A DNA stretch of 64,000 bases from Lachnospiraceae bacterium (GCA_022767285.1 JALENY010000001.1:168679-232678), one strand, 5' to 3'; shown: positions 1 to 9,481, counted from the first letter of the stretch. The notes: generated from the sequence alone by a model not told the origin. Made by a program: numbers and translations.

Positions 1-719
1 AGAACGAACAGGCCCTCTGCCAGAGCCAGTAAAAACGAAAATGGACTTGGCAGGACACCATTCAGCGCCAGATCACGGAACATCAGAACCATATTGGTCA
101 GTGGATTCAGCATGACGATCTTTCTGACCATGCCAGGAAGCATGGACATGGGATAAATAATCGGTGTCAAATACAGAAGTGCTGTGATAAACACACTGTA
201 CAGGTGAAGAATATCACGGAACTTTACCGCATAAGTGGCCAGGATCAGGCCCACACCGCTGGCGAATACCACCACCAGAAGGATCGGAATAACAGCCAGC
301 ACGATGGTCCAGTGGAAATCTGCACGCGTGACCAGCATTACCACAATGAGTGCGGCAAAGGAAGCCATAACATTGACCGCACTGGCAGTAACACGGGAAA
401 GGACAAACAGATATTTCGGCATATAAGCTTTTTTAAGCAGAGACGCACTTCCGATGATCGCATTCATTGCGTTGGTTGTGGCCTCTGAGAAGAAATTGAA
501 TATTACCTGACCACTGAGGATGTAGAGCGGAAAATTCTCGATATCCATTTTGAACAGGTTAGAAAATACAATGCTCAATACGATCATTGTACACAGAGGG
601 TTCAGCAAGGACCACAGCACCCCCATTACGGAACGTCGGTACCGTGTCTTGATATCCCGCATGGTAAGCTCCGCAAGCAGCGGCCGGTATTTCAAAAAGT
701 TCTGTAAATAAGTTGACAA
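1..719 (-). CDS. Polysaccharide ABC transporter permease (TagG/Wzm type), 3' end outside window
   Basis: This is the membrane subunit of an ABC-2 exporter that moves lipid-linked polysaccharide or teichoic-type polymer across the cytoplasmic membrane. Translation from a TTG at 719 gives 239 codons that run off the left edge. The N-terminus holds the amphipathic signature of the family (RDIKTRYRRSVMGVLW), followed by several hydrophobic segments and a late conserved stretch (LYLTPIIYPMSMLPG). The TTG start is chosen because GGAGGT lies six bases upstream and no ATG fits. It follows rfbB after a short gap, so it is probably co-transcribed; the ATPase partner should lie just outside the window. 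The family is clear; the substrate is inferred from the neighbours only. Confidence 0.85.
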   Translation of the reverse strand, partial: MSTYLQNFLKYRPLLAELTMRDIKTRYRRSVMGVLWSLLNPLCTMIVLSIVFSNLFKMDIENFPLYILSGQVIFNFFSEATTNAMNAIIGSASLLKKAYMPKYLFVLSRVTASAVNVMASFAALIVVMLVTRADFHWTIVLAVIPILLVVVFASGVGLILATYAVKFRDILHLYSVFITALLYLTPIIYPMSMLPGMVRKIVMLNPLTNMVLMFRDLALNGVLPSPFSFLLALAEGLFV

Positions 720-754
720 AATATTACCTCCAACTAACCTCTCTGTGACCGGTG

Positions 755-1831
755 TTATTTATACATTTCCTCATAATATTTCTGATAGTCTCCGCTGGTC
801 ACATTTCTCATCCAGTCTTCGTTCTCGAAGAACCATTTGATTGTCTTTTTGATACCTTCTGCAAAACAGGTTTCCGGATACCAGCCGATCTCTGCTTTGA
901 TCTTATCCGGAGCAATGGCATATCTTCTGTCATGACCTTTTCGGTCTGTAACATAAGTGATCAGATCTTCGCTTACCAGTTCTTTTCTCGGATCGCCTTC
1001 CGGAAGCATCTCCTGAAGCGTATCCAGAATAATATGGATGATCTCAATGTTCTGTTTTTCGTTGTGTCCGCCAATATTATAGGTTTCAAACAGCCTTCCC
1101 TGTTCCTGAACCATATCAATTCCTTTTGCATGATCCTCCACATACAGCCAGTCACGAACATTTTTCCCATCTCCATATACCGGAAGCTTTTTACCCTGAA
1201 GTGCATTGTTGATAATGAGCGGGATCAGTTTTTCCGGGAACTGGTATGGACCATAGTTATTGCTGCAGTTTGTGATATTGGCCGGAAACTTATAAGTATC
1301 CATGTAAGATTTCACCAGCATATCTGAGGAAGCCTTACTTGCGGAATATGGGCTGTGCGGATCATATGGGGTTGTCTCATAAAAATATTCGCCTTCGTTT
1401 TCCAGAGATCCGTACACTTCGTCCGTGGATACATGGAGAAATTTTTTGTTCTCTTTGAAGGTCCCATCCGGCAGTTCCCAGGCAGCCTTTGCTGCATTCA
1501 GCATAACAAGTGTTCCCAGTACATTCGTTTTCACAAATACATCCGGGTTTTTGATACTTCTGTCCACGTGGCTTTCTGCAGCAAAATGAACAACCCGATC
1601 AATGTCGTTTTCCTCAAAAATCCTGTTGATCGCATCACTGTCACAGATATCAGCCTTTACGAAAGTATAATTATCTCTGTCCTCAATATCTTTCAGGTTT
1701 TCCAGATTTCCTGCATAAGTCAGTTTATCAACGTTAATGATGCAAATTTCATTATCATATTTCTTAAACATATAGTGGATATAGTTTGAACCGATAAATC
1801 CTGCTCCACCTGTTACAAGATAAGTTCTCAT
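755..1831 (-). CDS. rfbB: dTDP-glucose 4,6-dehydratase
   Basis: The enzyme converts dTDP-glucose to dTDP-4-keto-6-deoxyglucose, the second step towards dTDP-rhamnose, in the cytosol. It is an extended short-chain dehydrogenase of 358 residues, the usual family length. Visible motifs are the NAD-binding GGAGFIG (8-14), the catalytic Asp-Glu pair in STDEVYG (135-141), the YSASK catalytic Tyr/Lys motif (162-166), and NNYGPYQ (191-197) typical of RmlB. GGAGGG precedes the ATG. It has its own promoter at 1870-1898 but sits directly downstream of the polysaccharide operon. The rmlA, rmlC and rmlD partners are not in the window and may lie to the left. Confidence 0.95.
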   Translation of the reverse strand: MRTYLVTGGAGFIGSNYIHYMFKKYDNEICIINVDKLTYAGNLENLKDIEDRDNYTFVKADICDSDAINRIFEENDIDRVVHFAAESHVDRSIKNPDVFVKTNVLGTLVMLNAAKAAWELPDGTFKENKKFLHVSTDEVYGSLENEGEYFYETTPYDPHSPYSASKASSDMLVKSYMDTYKFPANITNCSNNYGPYQFPEKLIPLIINNALQGKKLPVYGDGKNVRDWLYVEDHAKGIDMVQEQGRLFETYNIGGHNEKQNIEIIHIILDTLQEMLPEGDPRKELVSEDLITYVTDRKGHDRRYAIAPDKIKAEIGWYPETCFAEGIKKTIKWFFENEDWMRNVTSGDYQKYYEEMYK

Positions 1832-1869
1832 AATTATTTCCCTCCTGAATTACGTACTTAATCTAATAT

Positions 1870-1898
1870 ACTATATCATCTTTCTGTTAAATGTTCAA
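1870..1898 (-). promoter_or_regulatory. Sigma-A type promoter of rfbB
   Basis: On the minus strand TTGAAC (1893-1898) and TATAGT (1870-1875) are separated by exactly 17 bases in the 86-base gap between the DUF2142 gene and rfbB. This suggests rfbB and the ABC permease can be transcribed independently of the upstream operon. Confidence 0.6.
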
Positions 1899-1917
1899 CG
1901 CCTGTTTTTCCAGATAC

Positions 1918-3840
1918 TTACAGGCAGTAAGGCACCAAAAACATCGTATACAAACACTGCATCCAGATGAATACGACTAAACTCAACATGACAGCTGTAT
2001 ATTTTTTGTTATTCCAGGTACATCTTATTTTATCGGTATACAGCAGCACAAAGAAAGACAAAAACATCGGCAGATAATATCTGGCCTGAACGCCACTGAT
2101 CACAGAGGAACCTAAAACCGTAAAATCCAGATATAATGCAGTCCAGATCAGAATAATAATACCCACATTTAAAGGTATCATTATTTTTCTGTACTGGCTG
2201 ATTGCATTTTTCTGGTCCGCAGTCATCGCTGTCCGGGATTCCGTGAACAGAACTCCAAATATCAAAAGACTGATCAGTGCACGCCAACTGTGTCTTCCGG
2301 CAAAAGCCAAATGTGCCAGAGCCTCCTCGCCAAGGAAAAATCCGCTGAAAGTTCTCAAAATATTTTTCGCCAGAATCTCTGCATACACAAACGGATGATG
2401 CAAAACTAACTGCATCTGCCCCATAACACTCGTTTCACCGCCCCGCACATCACCTGAAACAACGCCTAATGTGACGAGAAGCATCAGGGCGATCACGCCC
2501 AGCAGGCACAGTCCCAGACTGATTCCCCGAAGCACATAGATTGTTTTTTTGTTCTTAAACTTCGCGGACGGCAATGTCAGCAAAGCCAGCACCAGCGGCA
2601 AATAAAGAATTTTCGGAATGGATCCCACAACAAAGCATCCAATGATCAAAATAACCGTTCTCCATCTGATCTGTTCTTTCGGACGCAGCAATTCCCTTAC
2701 CAGCAAAGCAGTGCCCAGAGAGATGAATGAAATCACCACAGTGTCATAAGAATATGCAGTTGCCAGAAGCATAGGAGTGGGCATCAGACCCATCACGGTC
2801 AGCGTTTTTTTACATATGGGAGTGATTTTTATTGCGAAAAACATTACTACAATATACATGAACAGGTTTGCCAGTTTTCCAAGCAAATAGATATTGTAGA
2901 AACTCATTCCCAGCATTTCTCCGATTCGCATAACGGCTGCCACAAACACATATCCGAACTCTGCCAGTGAATAACCATTTCGCTCATACGAATAGGTAAT
3001 ATGATCATCAGCTTCGTTTAAATATAAAATCTGTAGTGCCTTTTCTTCACGGGAGAGGAATGGTGCTTTATTCGTACTTTCCAGATTCGTATACATGTAC
3101 TCTTCCGATTCACTCCACGGGATTTCTCCTGTATCAAACAAATCAAAGCATTTGTACATATGAATATGCTCATCCCAGCTCATCCCACGCGGTGGCTGAA
3201 GCGCAATAAATAAAACTCCAATCCCCAGTCCGAAAATCAAAAAAGCGTATTCGATTTTCTGACAGATAAAATCCAGGAATAGAAAAATGAACAACAGCAA
3301 TACACAAAATGTCATGAGAAACAGTACTCGATAGCTGTTAAAATCCACATCGTTTAATATCGTAAAATTTTTCACCCGCACTCCGACCGGAAACTCCATC
3401 TCGATCCGTGAGACCTCCGCCTGAATATTCACGATCGAATTTCTTGCATTCGTAATAAGGGAATCGAGTATCTCGATTTCTTCCTCGACTCCATATTCAT
3501 TGCGGGTTGTTACTTTAATATTAATTTCATAAGGTTCTATTGTTTCATAATAGTATAGAACTTTATTTATATACTGTGTCGGAAGTTCAACCACCACGCT
3601 GCCCTGTTCGCTGACCCAGATATCACCTTCCATACGGCCATTCCCCTGGAAAGATATATATTCCGACGGAATTAGTTCTGTTCCTGTAACTGCACCGGAT
3701 TGTTCCATGTTTTTCTTCGTGCAAATCACCTGAAGCGCCTCAGATCCACAGCTGACCAACAGGGAAACACACAGTATGATCAGCCATTTCTGCCACCATT
3801 TCAGTCTGTTTCGCCAATTGACTCTATTTTTCATTTTCAT
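1918..3840 (-). CDS. DUF2142 family polytopic membrane protein
   Basis: A large multi-spanning membrane protein of about 640 residues. It has one N-terminal hydrophobic segment, an extracytoplasmic domain of roughly 150 residues, and then about ten transmembrane segments. The motif PPRGMSWDEHIHMYKCFDL after the second hydrophobic block matches the PPDE-type loop of DUF2142 proteins, which resemble GT-C glycosyltransferases and sit in polysaccharide loci. I chose the ATG at 3840 because AAAGG lies six bases upstream; an in-frame ATG at 3891 would add 17 residues but lies deep inside the upstream gene. The start overlaps the end of the DUF2304 gene by 17 bases, so translation is probably coupled. 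A sugar-transfer role is an inference. Confidence 0.75.
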   Translation of the reverse strand: MKMKNRVNWRNRLKWWQKWLIILCVSLLVSCGSEALQVICTKKNMEQSGAVTGTELIPSEYISFQGNGRMEGDIWVSEQGSVVVELPTQYINKVLYYYETIEPYEINIKVTTRNEYGVEEEIEILDSLITNARNSIVNIQAEVSRIEMEFPVGVRVKNFTILNDVDFNSYRVLFLMTFCVLLLFIFLFLDFICQKIEYAFLIFGLGIGVLFIALQPPRGMSWDEHIHMYKCFDLFDTGEIPWSESEEYMYTNLESTNKAPFLSREEKALQILYLNEADDHITYSYERNGYSLAEFGYVFVAAVMRIGEMLGMSFYNIYLLGKLANLFMYIVVMFFAIKITPICKKTLTVMGLMPTPMLLATAYSYDTVVISFISLGTALLVRELLRPKEQIRWRTVILIIGCFVVGSIPKILYLPLVLALLTLPSAKFKNKKTIYVLRGISLGLCLLGVIALMLLVTLGVVSGDVRGGETSVMGQMQLVLHHPFVYAEILAKNILRTFSGFFLGEEALAHLAFAGRHSWRALISLLIFGVLFTESRTAMTADQKNAISQYRKIMIPLNVGIIILIWTALYLDFTVLGSSVISGVQARYYLPMFLSFFVLLYTDKIRCTWNNKKYTAVMLSLVVFIWMQCLYTMFLVPYCL

Positions 3841-4198
3841 CGGATGCCTTTGTTCCTTCCATTCCTTCGATTTTTTTCTCAAGCAAAGCAATTTCCTGGG
3901 TCAATTTCTTTATCTTCACTGAAAATCTGGATACCGCTGCAGTAAGAGAGAAGATAATCAGCAGCGAAAAGCAGAATCCTGCAAAAAACAGAAGATTGAT
4001 CGGTTGTCCGATTCCCATCACAGAAGCCAGCTTCGTCGTAAGCCACGGAAAACAGTCAAAAACCAGAATTGCAACTCCTGAAAGGAACCACAAGAGACAA
4101 TATTTCAGCTCCAGCTTATTTTTTCTTATCATATTCACAAGAGCCGCCATTGCCAGAAGTACAATGACTGCAACAAGTATCTGTGTTTTTATATTCAT
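3824..4198 (-). CDS. DUF2304 small membrane protein
   Basis: A 124-residue protein with three hydrophobic segments (about 7-24, 33-50, 66-88) and a charged C-terminal coiled-coil-like tail. The size, the charged RKNKLELKYCLLWF loop and the position directly after a DPM1-like GT2 fit the DUF2304 family, which is often found beside prenyl-phosphate glycosyltransferases. Its function is unknown; it may help dock the glycosyltransferase at the membrane. It lies 17 bases downstream of the GT2 gene and overlaps the DUF2142 gene, inside one operon. Confidence 0.75.
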   Translation of the reverse strand: MNIKTQILVAVIVLLAMAALVNMIRKNKLELKYCLLWFLSGVAILVFDCFPWLTTKLASVMGIGQPINLLFFAGFCFSLLIIFSLTAAVSRFSVKIKKLTQEIALLEKKIEGMEGTKASDENEK

Positions 4199-4215
4199 AC
4201 ATTCTCCCTCAGTAA

Positions 4216-4905
4216 CTATCTCCTTATTCGTTCAATCAAGATTGCCAATGATACTTTAATCATATAATACACTGATTTTTTTGCCGAAATGGACGATACG
4301 CCGCCTTCCCGCTCATGCATAATAACAGGGATCTCTCCCACTTTCATCTTTCTCCGAATCACCGCAACCACGCTTTCCGGTTCCGGATAGTCTTTCGGAT
4401 ATTGTTCCGAAAACAGCTCCATGACTTTTCGATCCACCAGTCTCAGTCCGGAAGTGGGATCCGTAATGGTCTTTCCTGTTAATATTTTGATCAGGAATGT
4501 AAAATATCGGATACCGATTCTTCGGATTCCCGATGACTGAAATCCCTTTTTTTCAATAAATCTGGAACCGATCACCATATCGAGATCTTCTTTTATCATA
4601 TATTTCGCCATTTCGTCGAGAAAGGCCGGATCATGCTGGCCGTCGCCGTCCACCTGCACGGCCATGTCATAGCCGTTGCGGTACCCGTACAGATATCCGG
4701 TCTGAACCGCCCCGCCAATGCCCAGGTTCTGCGGCAGATTGATCACATGAAACCCGTTTTCCCGGCAGATCTGAAGTGTCCTGTCCGTGGAACAGTCGTT
4801 GATGATCACATAATCAAATTCCGGTGCCCGCTCTTTGATCCGGCGCACCGTTTTCTCTATATTCGCGCTTTCGTTATAAGCCGGAATAATAATCAGTTTT
4901 TTCAT
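4216..4905 (-). CDS. GT2 family glycosyltransferase, dolichyl-phosphate-mannose-synthase-like
   Basis: A GT-A fold glycosyltransferase of 229 residues that probably moves a sugar from a nucleotide donor to polyprenyl phosphate at the inner face of the membrane. The N-terminus shows the PAYNE motif (8-12), the nucleotide-binding IINDCSTD segment (34-41) and the metal-binding DGDGQHD (86-92). There is no C-terminal transmembrane domain, which the adjacent DUF2304 protein may supply. It begins nine bases after the GT4 gene. The family is secure; sugar and acceptor are not readable. Confidence 0.88.
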   Translation of the reverse strand: MKKLIIIPAYNESANIEKTVRRIKERAPEFDYVIINDCSTDRTLQICRENGFHVINLPQNLGIGGAVQTGYLYGYRNGYDMAVQVDGDGQHDPAFLDEMAKYMIKEDLDMVIGSRFIEKKGFQSSGIRRIGIRYFTFLIKILTGKTITDPTSGLRLVDRKVMELFSEQYPKDYPEPESVVAVIRRKMKVGEIPVIMHEREGGVSSISAKKSVYYMIKVSLAILIERIRR

Positions 4906-4914
4906 TCTAATCCT

Positions 4915-6072
4915 CTATTTTTCTTCTGCTATTTTTTCCACCTTTTGAGCAGTAATATCCCAAGTAAAATTTTTTTTCAGCCGTTCAAACGTTTTTGCAA
5001 TGCCGCTTTTGCGCGCCTCCGGATCATCCAGAACCTGCTGCATCGTCTTCAGAACCGTCTCAGGTCGATTGTCTTCCATAATGGTGCCAAAGGACCCATC
5101 CGGAAGAAGCTCCCCGGCGCCTCCGCGCCTTGTGGTTACCAGATAACAGCCGCAGGATGCCGCTTCCAGAAGAGATGTGGAAAAGCCTTCCGAATCCGAA
5201 GGCAGGCAGAAAATATCCGTCTGTTTCAGCATGGCAACGATATCGGTAAACTCCAGTCTTCCCACCGGAATCACACCTTCGTCTGCCTTTTCCTGCACGC
5301 CGTCCTCCTCATCACCGTCTCCTGCCAGCAGCAGGTACACTAGCGGATTGGATTTTCGTATAACTTTCACCGCATCGATCAGCTGATAGATTCCTTTTTC
5401 TTTCAGCAGACGTCCCGTAAAGGAGATCACAATGCCATTTTCCGGAATCCCGCACTCCCTGCGAAAATCCCGGCATGGGCCCTTTTGCAGTTCAAGGATC
5501 TGATCAAGATCAACCGCATTGTAAAGTGCTCCCTTTCCATCAATATGAAAATGCTTCAGCCATTCCATACAGGCCATGGATACGCCATAATAATCTTTAC
5601 AGAGTATTTTATCCACCGCCGTAAGCCCGTGTTCCACAATCTGTTCCGCCGCATCGCCGATTTTATTGTGAACGGTCATATGACCGGTTCCATGGTCAAT
5701 CATGATGCACCTGGTCTTCTGCCGTCTCGCAAACCACGCACCATAAACGGAATGCGGATAAAATCTTGTATTTACAATCACCAGATCAAATTTCATCCGC
5801 ATGAGAATCCGATTGATTTTCCGAAACTCTTTGTCCGGTTTTAAAAACGGATATCTTCCGGCCAGAAGACTCCAGCAGGGCACCCGATATACCCGAATAC
5901 CTTCCATCACTTCATATGCGGCAAGTCCCTCCACATTGGATGTGACAATCACAACTTCATTTCCATGTTTTCCAAGAAATTTTGCGAGGTTATATGTATA
6001 TCGTTCCACCCCGCCCAGATGCGGAAAATACTGTGCCGAAAAAATACAATACTTTTTCCCCTTTGTACTCAT
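4915..6072 (-). CDS. GT4 family glycosyltransferase
   Basis: A GT-B fold retaining glycosyltransferase of 385 residues acting on the cytosolic face of the membrane in polysaccharide assembly. The N-terminal domain has the glycine loop PHLGGVE (17-23). The C-terminal donor domain has GRLLKEKG (220-227) and the EGFSTSLLEA segment with its two conserved glutamates (295 and 303). It lies 12 bases after the flippase gene in the same operon. Donor and acceptor cannot be assigned from sequence. Confidence 0.9.
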   Translation of the reverse strand: MSTKGKKYCIFSAQYFPHLGGVERYTYNLAKFLGKHGNEVVIVTSNVEGLAAYEVMEGIRVYRVPCWSLLAGRYPFLKPDKEFRKINRILMRMKFDLVIVNTRFYPHSVYGAWFARRQKTRCIMIDHGTGHMTVHNKIGDAAEQIVEHGLTAVDKILCKDYYGVSMACMEWLKHFHIDGKGALYNAVDLDQILELQKGPCRDFRRECGIPENGIVISFTGRLLKEKGIYQLIDAVKVIRKSNPLVYLLLAGDGDEEDGVQEKADEGVIPVGRLEFTDIVAMLKQTDIFCLPSDSEGFSTSLLEAASCGCYLVTTRRGGAGELLPDGSFGTIMEDNRPETVLKTMQQVLDDPEARKSGIAKTFERLKKNFTWDITAQKVEKIAEEK

Positions 6073-6084
6073 ACCTGTTTTCCC

Positions 6085-7347
6085 CTACCGCTGTGCTTTT
6101 TTTGTTACAATTCCGATACAGACGGCAAAAAACAGAGCTGTTATCATCATCGGCAGTCCATAGGACACGGCTGCTCCGTGAATTCCGTAATTTCTGACCA
6201 ACAGCGGTGCCAGTATCAGAGAACTCAAAAAACCAACGCCATATCCGGCCAGCACCAGCAGCTGTTTTCTCATCACCGTCAGCACATAATAAAAAACTGT
6301 AATGAACGCATTCATGCTTCCACCCAACATAATCAGCACCAGATCCCAGCGATACAGGCCAAGATCCAGTCCGGAAAACGCGTTCAGAATCGGAATACCA
6401 AGAAGATATGCCCCCAGCACACCTCCAACTGTCAGAAACAGAATCCAGGCAACCGATTTTCCGATAATCGAATAAAAATTTTTCCGGTTTTTTTCCTCCC
6501 AACTCACTGCCAGAGACGTCAGCATCGGTCGGAACGCAAACAGACTGAACAGATTGATCACGAAAGCCGGCATCAGAAGAAATCCGAAATAATTCTGTAT
6601 CTCATCATTTAAATATGTATCAATGGCATATTTCGGCGCATTGATGATGTAACTGGCCATAAAGCTTCCGATGAACAATGGAAGGCAGGCAAACAGCAGC
6701 GATTTCATGGAAGAAAACTCCGGTTTTTCTCGCAGAGTTCCATAGCGATGGGAGATACTCCAGTCAAAAATCGAAAGGAACAAAATGGAAACTGCACACA
6801 TGGACACTGCGCCCCACACCATATCGTGTGTGAAAAACAACACAATACCGAATATAACTGTGCTCAGAATCACGCGCAGTCCCAGCGCCATACCGGACAG
6901 ATCGATTCGGTCATTGACCTGAAACAGTCCCTGAAACGAATCCGACATACAGTCAATGGCTTTGTAAAAGCAAACGATCAGAATAACTGCAGCCTTTTCT
7001 CCTGTATGTCCGGAAAAAAGCACATAAATAACGGCACAGAACATCATCAGAACCGTCGTCAGGGCACGAAAGCTGAAATAATCCACAAATCGCCTTTCTC
7101 CTCTGATATCGGTCGCCTGTATGGCTCTTGCCTCAAAACATCCTACACTCGCCAGGAACTGTGCCGTAGAAAACGCCAGTGAAAAAACTCCGCCGTCAGA
7201 ACTTCCATTCATTCTTGTCACGCAGGTCAGCAATATAAAAGAAGAAAATGCATTTGCTGTACTGCCAATCATATTCCAGATAAATTTTCTTTTTGCAGAA
7301 ACAATCCCTTCAGCCTTTTCCGTTTTTTTCCTCTCCTTGACAATCAT
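6085..7347 (-). CDS. Oligosaccharide flippase (Wzx/MATE-like)
   Basis: A 420-residue integral membrane protein with about 12 to 14 hydrophobic segments, of the polysaccharide transport superfamily. These proteins flip undecaprenyl-linked repeat units to the outer face. The N-terminal FIWNMIGSTANAFSSFILL is the family-typical first helix. It sits between tagD and the GT4 gene with gaps of 6 and 12 bases. It is notable that this cluster also carries an ABC-2 export permease, a second route for lipid-linked glycans. Confidence 0.85.
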   Translation of the reverse strand: MIVKERKKTEKAEGIVSAKRKFIWNMIGSTANAFSSFILLTCVTRMNGSSDGGVFSLAFSTAQFLASVGCFEARAIQATDIRGERRFVDYFSFRALTTVLMMFCAVIYVLFSGHTGEKAAVILIVCFYKAIDCMSDSFQGLFQVNDRIDLSGMALGLRVILSTVIFGIVLFFTHDMVWGAVSMCAVSILFLSIFDWSISHRYGTLREKPEFSSMKSLLFACLPLFIGSFMASYIINAPKYAIDTYLNDEIQNYFGFLLMPAFVINLFSLFAFRPMLTSLAVSWEEKNRKNFYSIIGKSVAWILFLTVGGVLGAYLLGIPILNAFSGLDLGLYRWDLVLIMLGGSMNAFITVFYYVLTVMRKQLLVLAGYGVGFLSSLILAPLLVRNYGIHGAAVSYGLPMMITALFFAVCIGIVTKKAQR

Positions 7348-7353
7348 AACGAA

Positions 7354-7767
7354 CTATTTCTCTCCATTGTGATCTGATACCATTTTCAGATCTTTTTTAA
7401 TCTGTGTGGTGGATATCTCCGGTGTTCTCGGAAGATATACCACATCGCAGTATTCTTTCAGGTAATCAAACTTTCCTTTCCAGTCATCACCCATGACGAA
7501 AGTATCAATATGATATTCCTGAACATCTGATATTTTCTGTTCCCAGTTTTCCTCCGGAATCACCAGATCCACATAGCGGATTGCCTCCAGCAGACTCTTG
7601 CGCTCCTCGTAAGAGAAATAACATTTCTTTTGCTTTTCATTCCAGTTAAACTCATCGGTTGACAGCACAACGATCAGATAATCCCCGTACTGTTTGGCTC
7701 TTCTTAGAAGATTGATGTGTCCATAATGCAAAAGGTCAAAGGTTCCGTAAGTGATTACTCGTTTCAT
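7354..7767 (-). CDS. tagD: Glycerol-3-phosphate cytidylyltransferase
   Basis: The enzyme makes CDP-glycerol from CTP and glycerol-3-phosphate in the cytosol. The 137-residue protein is very close to Bacillus TagD: it has the HxGH nucleotide-binding motif HYGH (14-17), MGDDWKGKFD (92-101) and the closing signature RTPEISTT (114-121). The length equals the family norm. The start codon follows the licD stop directly and the gene lies 6 bases before the flippase. It supplies an activated polyol phosphate, which one of the two adjacent LicD proteins may use. A related CDP-alcohol is possible, but the TagD match is strong. Confidence 0.93.
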   Translation of the reverse strand: MKRVITYGTFDLLHYGHINLLRRAKQYGDYLIVVLSTDEFNWNEKQKKCYFSYEERKSLLEAIRYVDLVIPEENWEQKISDVQEYHIDTFVMGDDWKGKFDYLKEYCDVVYLPRTPEISTTQIKKDLKMVSDHNGEK

Positions 7768-8628
7768 TTAATCTTCCTCCCCAAAATCTAAAATGTACGG
7801 ACAATGATTGACGCGCTTGTCTTCCGACGGCATCGTCATATAGTCACCAAACAACCGGGTCAGATAAACGTCATACTGGTTCGGCATAGTAACTTCCAGA
7901 TCCTCATATCTCATTTTTTTCAGCGGATACAATTCATCCATCGACAGATATGCCCGATCGGACATGGTAACCTCAAAAGCGTTAATATATTTTGTCGGCT
8001 GATCATTATATCTGGTTGCTTCTTTTACGAGCTTCCGGTACAGAAAAGCCGGTTTCACATGGCATACCTTCAGAAAAAGATGAATCATTTCACATACTAC
8101 CGCAGCCGCCTGTTTTTTTATTCCCTTTAACGGAATGATCGGCTTGCCGGTCCCGCAAAGGAAAATCAGCTTATTCAGGATCCATGTCTTCTTCAGCTGA
8201 GTTTTTCTGCGTTTCGGATCCGACGGCATATGATCCATCGGGAAAATATCTATGCTGATACAAAGTTCACACTTCAGCATCCGGTTCACATACGGGACAA
8301 ATTTCGTCCCCCTTTTCTGCATATGGGTCACATTGCAGGCATAATCCGGATCGGTGAGCGGAGTCTGAATCCGGTATTTGTCTCCCATCTCTTTCTCAAC
8401 CATAGCAAGGAACACATCATAATCTTCCCGGGGCATGGCAACATCAATATCGTCATCCCAGGGAATAAATCCCTGATGCCGGACGACTCCGATTCCGGTT
8501 CCGCCAAGCATAATATAAGTAAGATTATATTTTTCACAGATTTGAATAAAATCCTTTAATATTCCCAACTGTGTTTTCTGCAGCTTTTTCAGGACCTCCG
8601 GATCATACTGCTTATATTCCATTCCCAT
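7768..8628 (-). CDS. licD: LicD family phosphotransferase, copy 1
   Basis: LicD/FKRP-type enzymes transfer a phospho-alcohol such as phosphocholine, or ribitol or glycerol phosphate, from a CDP-linked donor to a sugar in a surface glycan. This 286-residue protein has the diagnostic N-terminal motif GGTGIGVVRHQGFIPWDDD followed by ID (DDDID at 58-62), which binds metal and nucleotide. I chose the ATG at 8628 because GGAG lies nine bases upstream; the longer frame from 8724 has an unrelated basic leader. The start overlaps the preceding licD by 17 bases, implying coupled translation, and the stop abuts tagD. The transferred group cannot be read from sequence; phosphocholine is favoured by the nearby Pce-like gene, glycerol phosphate by tagD. 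Confidence 0.9.
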   Translation of the reverse strand: MGMEYKQYDPEVLKKLQKTQLGILKDFIQICEKYNLTYIMLGGTGIGVVRHQGFIPWDDDIDVAMPREDYDVFLAMVEKEMGDKYRIQTPLTDPDYACNVTHMQKRGTKFVPYVNRMLKCELCISIDIFPMDHMPSDPKRRKTQLKKTWILNKLIFLCGTGKPIIPLKGIKKQAAAVVCEMIHLFLKVCHVKPAFLYRKLVKEATRYNDQPTKYINAFEVTMSDRAYLSMDELYPLKKMRYEDLEVTMPNQYDVYLTRLFGDYMTMPSEDKRVNHCPYILDFGEED

Positions 8629-9481
8629 TGGCGTTTTCTCCCTCTTTCGAAAATTCAAGAATATACGGAAAATGATTCTGCCGTTTTTCCGGCGGCGGCA
8701 GCTGCATGTAATCCCCGTAAACATTTCTCAGAATTGCGTCATAGTTCCTCGGCACTTTAATCATAAGATCTTCAAAAGGTACCTCGATCAGATCGTTTAC
8801 ATCTTCCAGTTTCAGCGAACTTTCAAGAATCATTGTATCGTTGAACTGTGTGACCACATCCGTTTTTCCGTGATACCGCATCGCATTCTTTTTCCATTTT
8901 CTGCACAGAAATTCATCCGTAACAGGAAGAATTTTCAGAAGATAATGGGCCGCTCCGCACAAAAGCCGTTTCAGCCCCTTTCCCTCTTTGAATACTGCAT
9001 TGGAGTAAAAATTAACATTCTTTACCATATAAATACTGCGGATGAGACCAGAACGCCTGATTTGCTTATTTCTGTCTTTTTCGGCTTCCGCAAGATTGTC
9101 AAACACAAAAATATCCAGATTAATACCCATGTTATAATTTCCGTGATCATAATAAGTGGCAAACCTGGTATTTTTTTTATAGAATTTACTTACAAAATTA
9201 TAGAATTTTTCTTTGCAGTCCGGGCCTGCAAGTCCGAAACGATCTCCCATTTCCTTTGGTGCAACTTTGCAGAATCGCTCATATTCCTCACGGAGCATTC
9301 CGAAATCCATGTCATCATCCCACGGAATAAACCCCTTATGCCGAATTGCCCCGATGCAGGTGCCAAACACCGCAAAATACTGAATATCATATTTATTGCA
9401 GATTCGAACAAACTCTCTCAACACTTCCAGCTCTTCTCTCTGCAGTCTTTTTAAAACTTCCGGTTCATATTGCCTGTACAT
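8612..9481 (-). CDS. licD: LicD family phosphotransferase, copy 2
   Basis: First gene of the polysaccharide operon and a divergent paralogue of the next gene. The 289-residue protein starts MYRQYEPEVLKRLQ, collinear with the start of its neighbour, and carries GTCIGAIRHKGFIPWDDD with metal-binding aspartates at 55-59. The ATG at 9481 is preceded by GGAGG at six bases; the longer frame from 9502 adds seven residues without a ribosome binding site. Two LicD proteins side by side recall pneumococcal licD1-licD2, which add two phosphocholines per teichoic acid repeat. The family is secure and the substrate is inferred. Confidence 0.9.
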   Translation of the reverse strand: MYRQYEPEVLKRLQREELEVLREFVRICNKYDIQYFAVFGTCIGAIRHKGFIPWDDDMDFGMLREEYERFCKVAPKEMGDRFGLAGPDCKEKFYNFVSKFYKKNTRFATYYDHGNYNMGINLDIFVFDNLAEAEKDRNKQIRRSGLIRSIYMVKNVNFYSNAVFKEGKGLKRLLCGAAHYLLKILPVTDEFLCRKWKKNAMRYHGKTDVVTQFNDTMILESSLKLEDVNDLIEVPFEDLMIKVPRNYDAILRNVYGDYMQLPPPEKRQNHFPYILEFSKEGENANGNGI

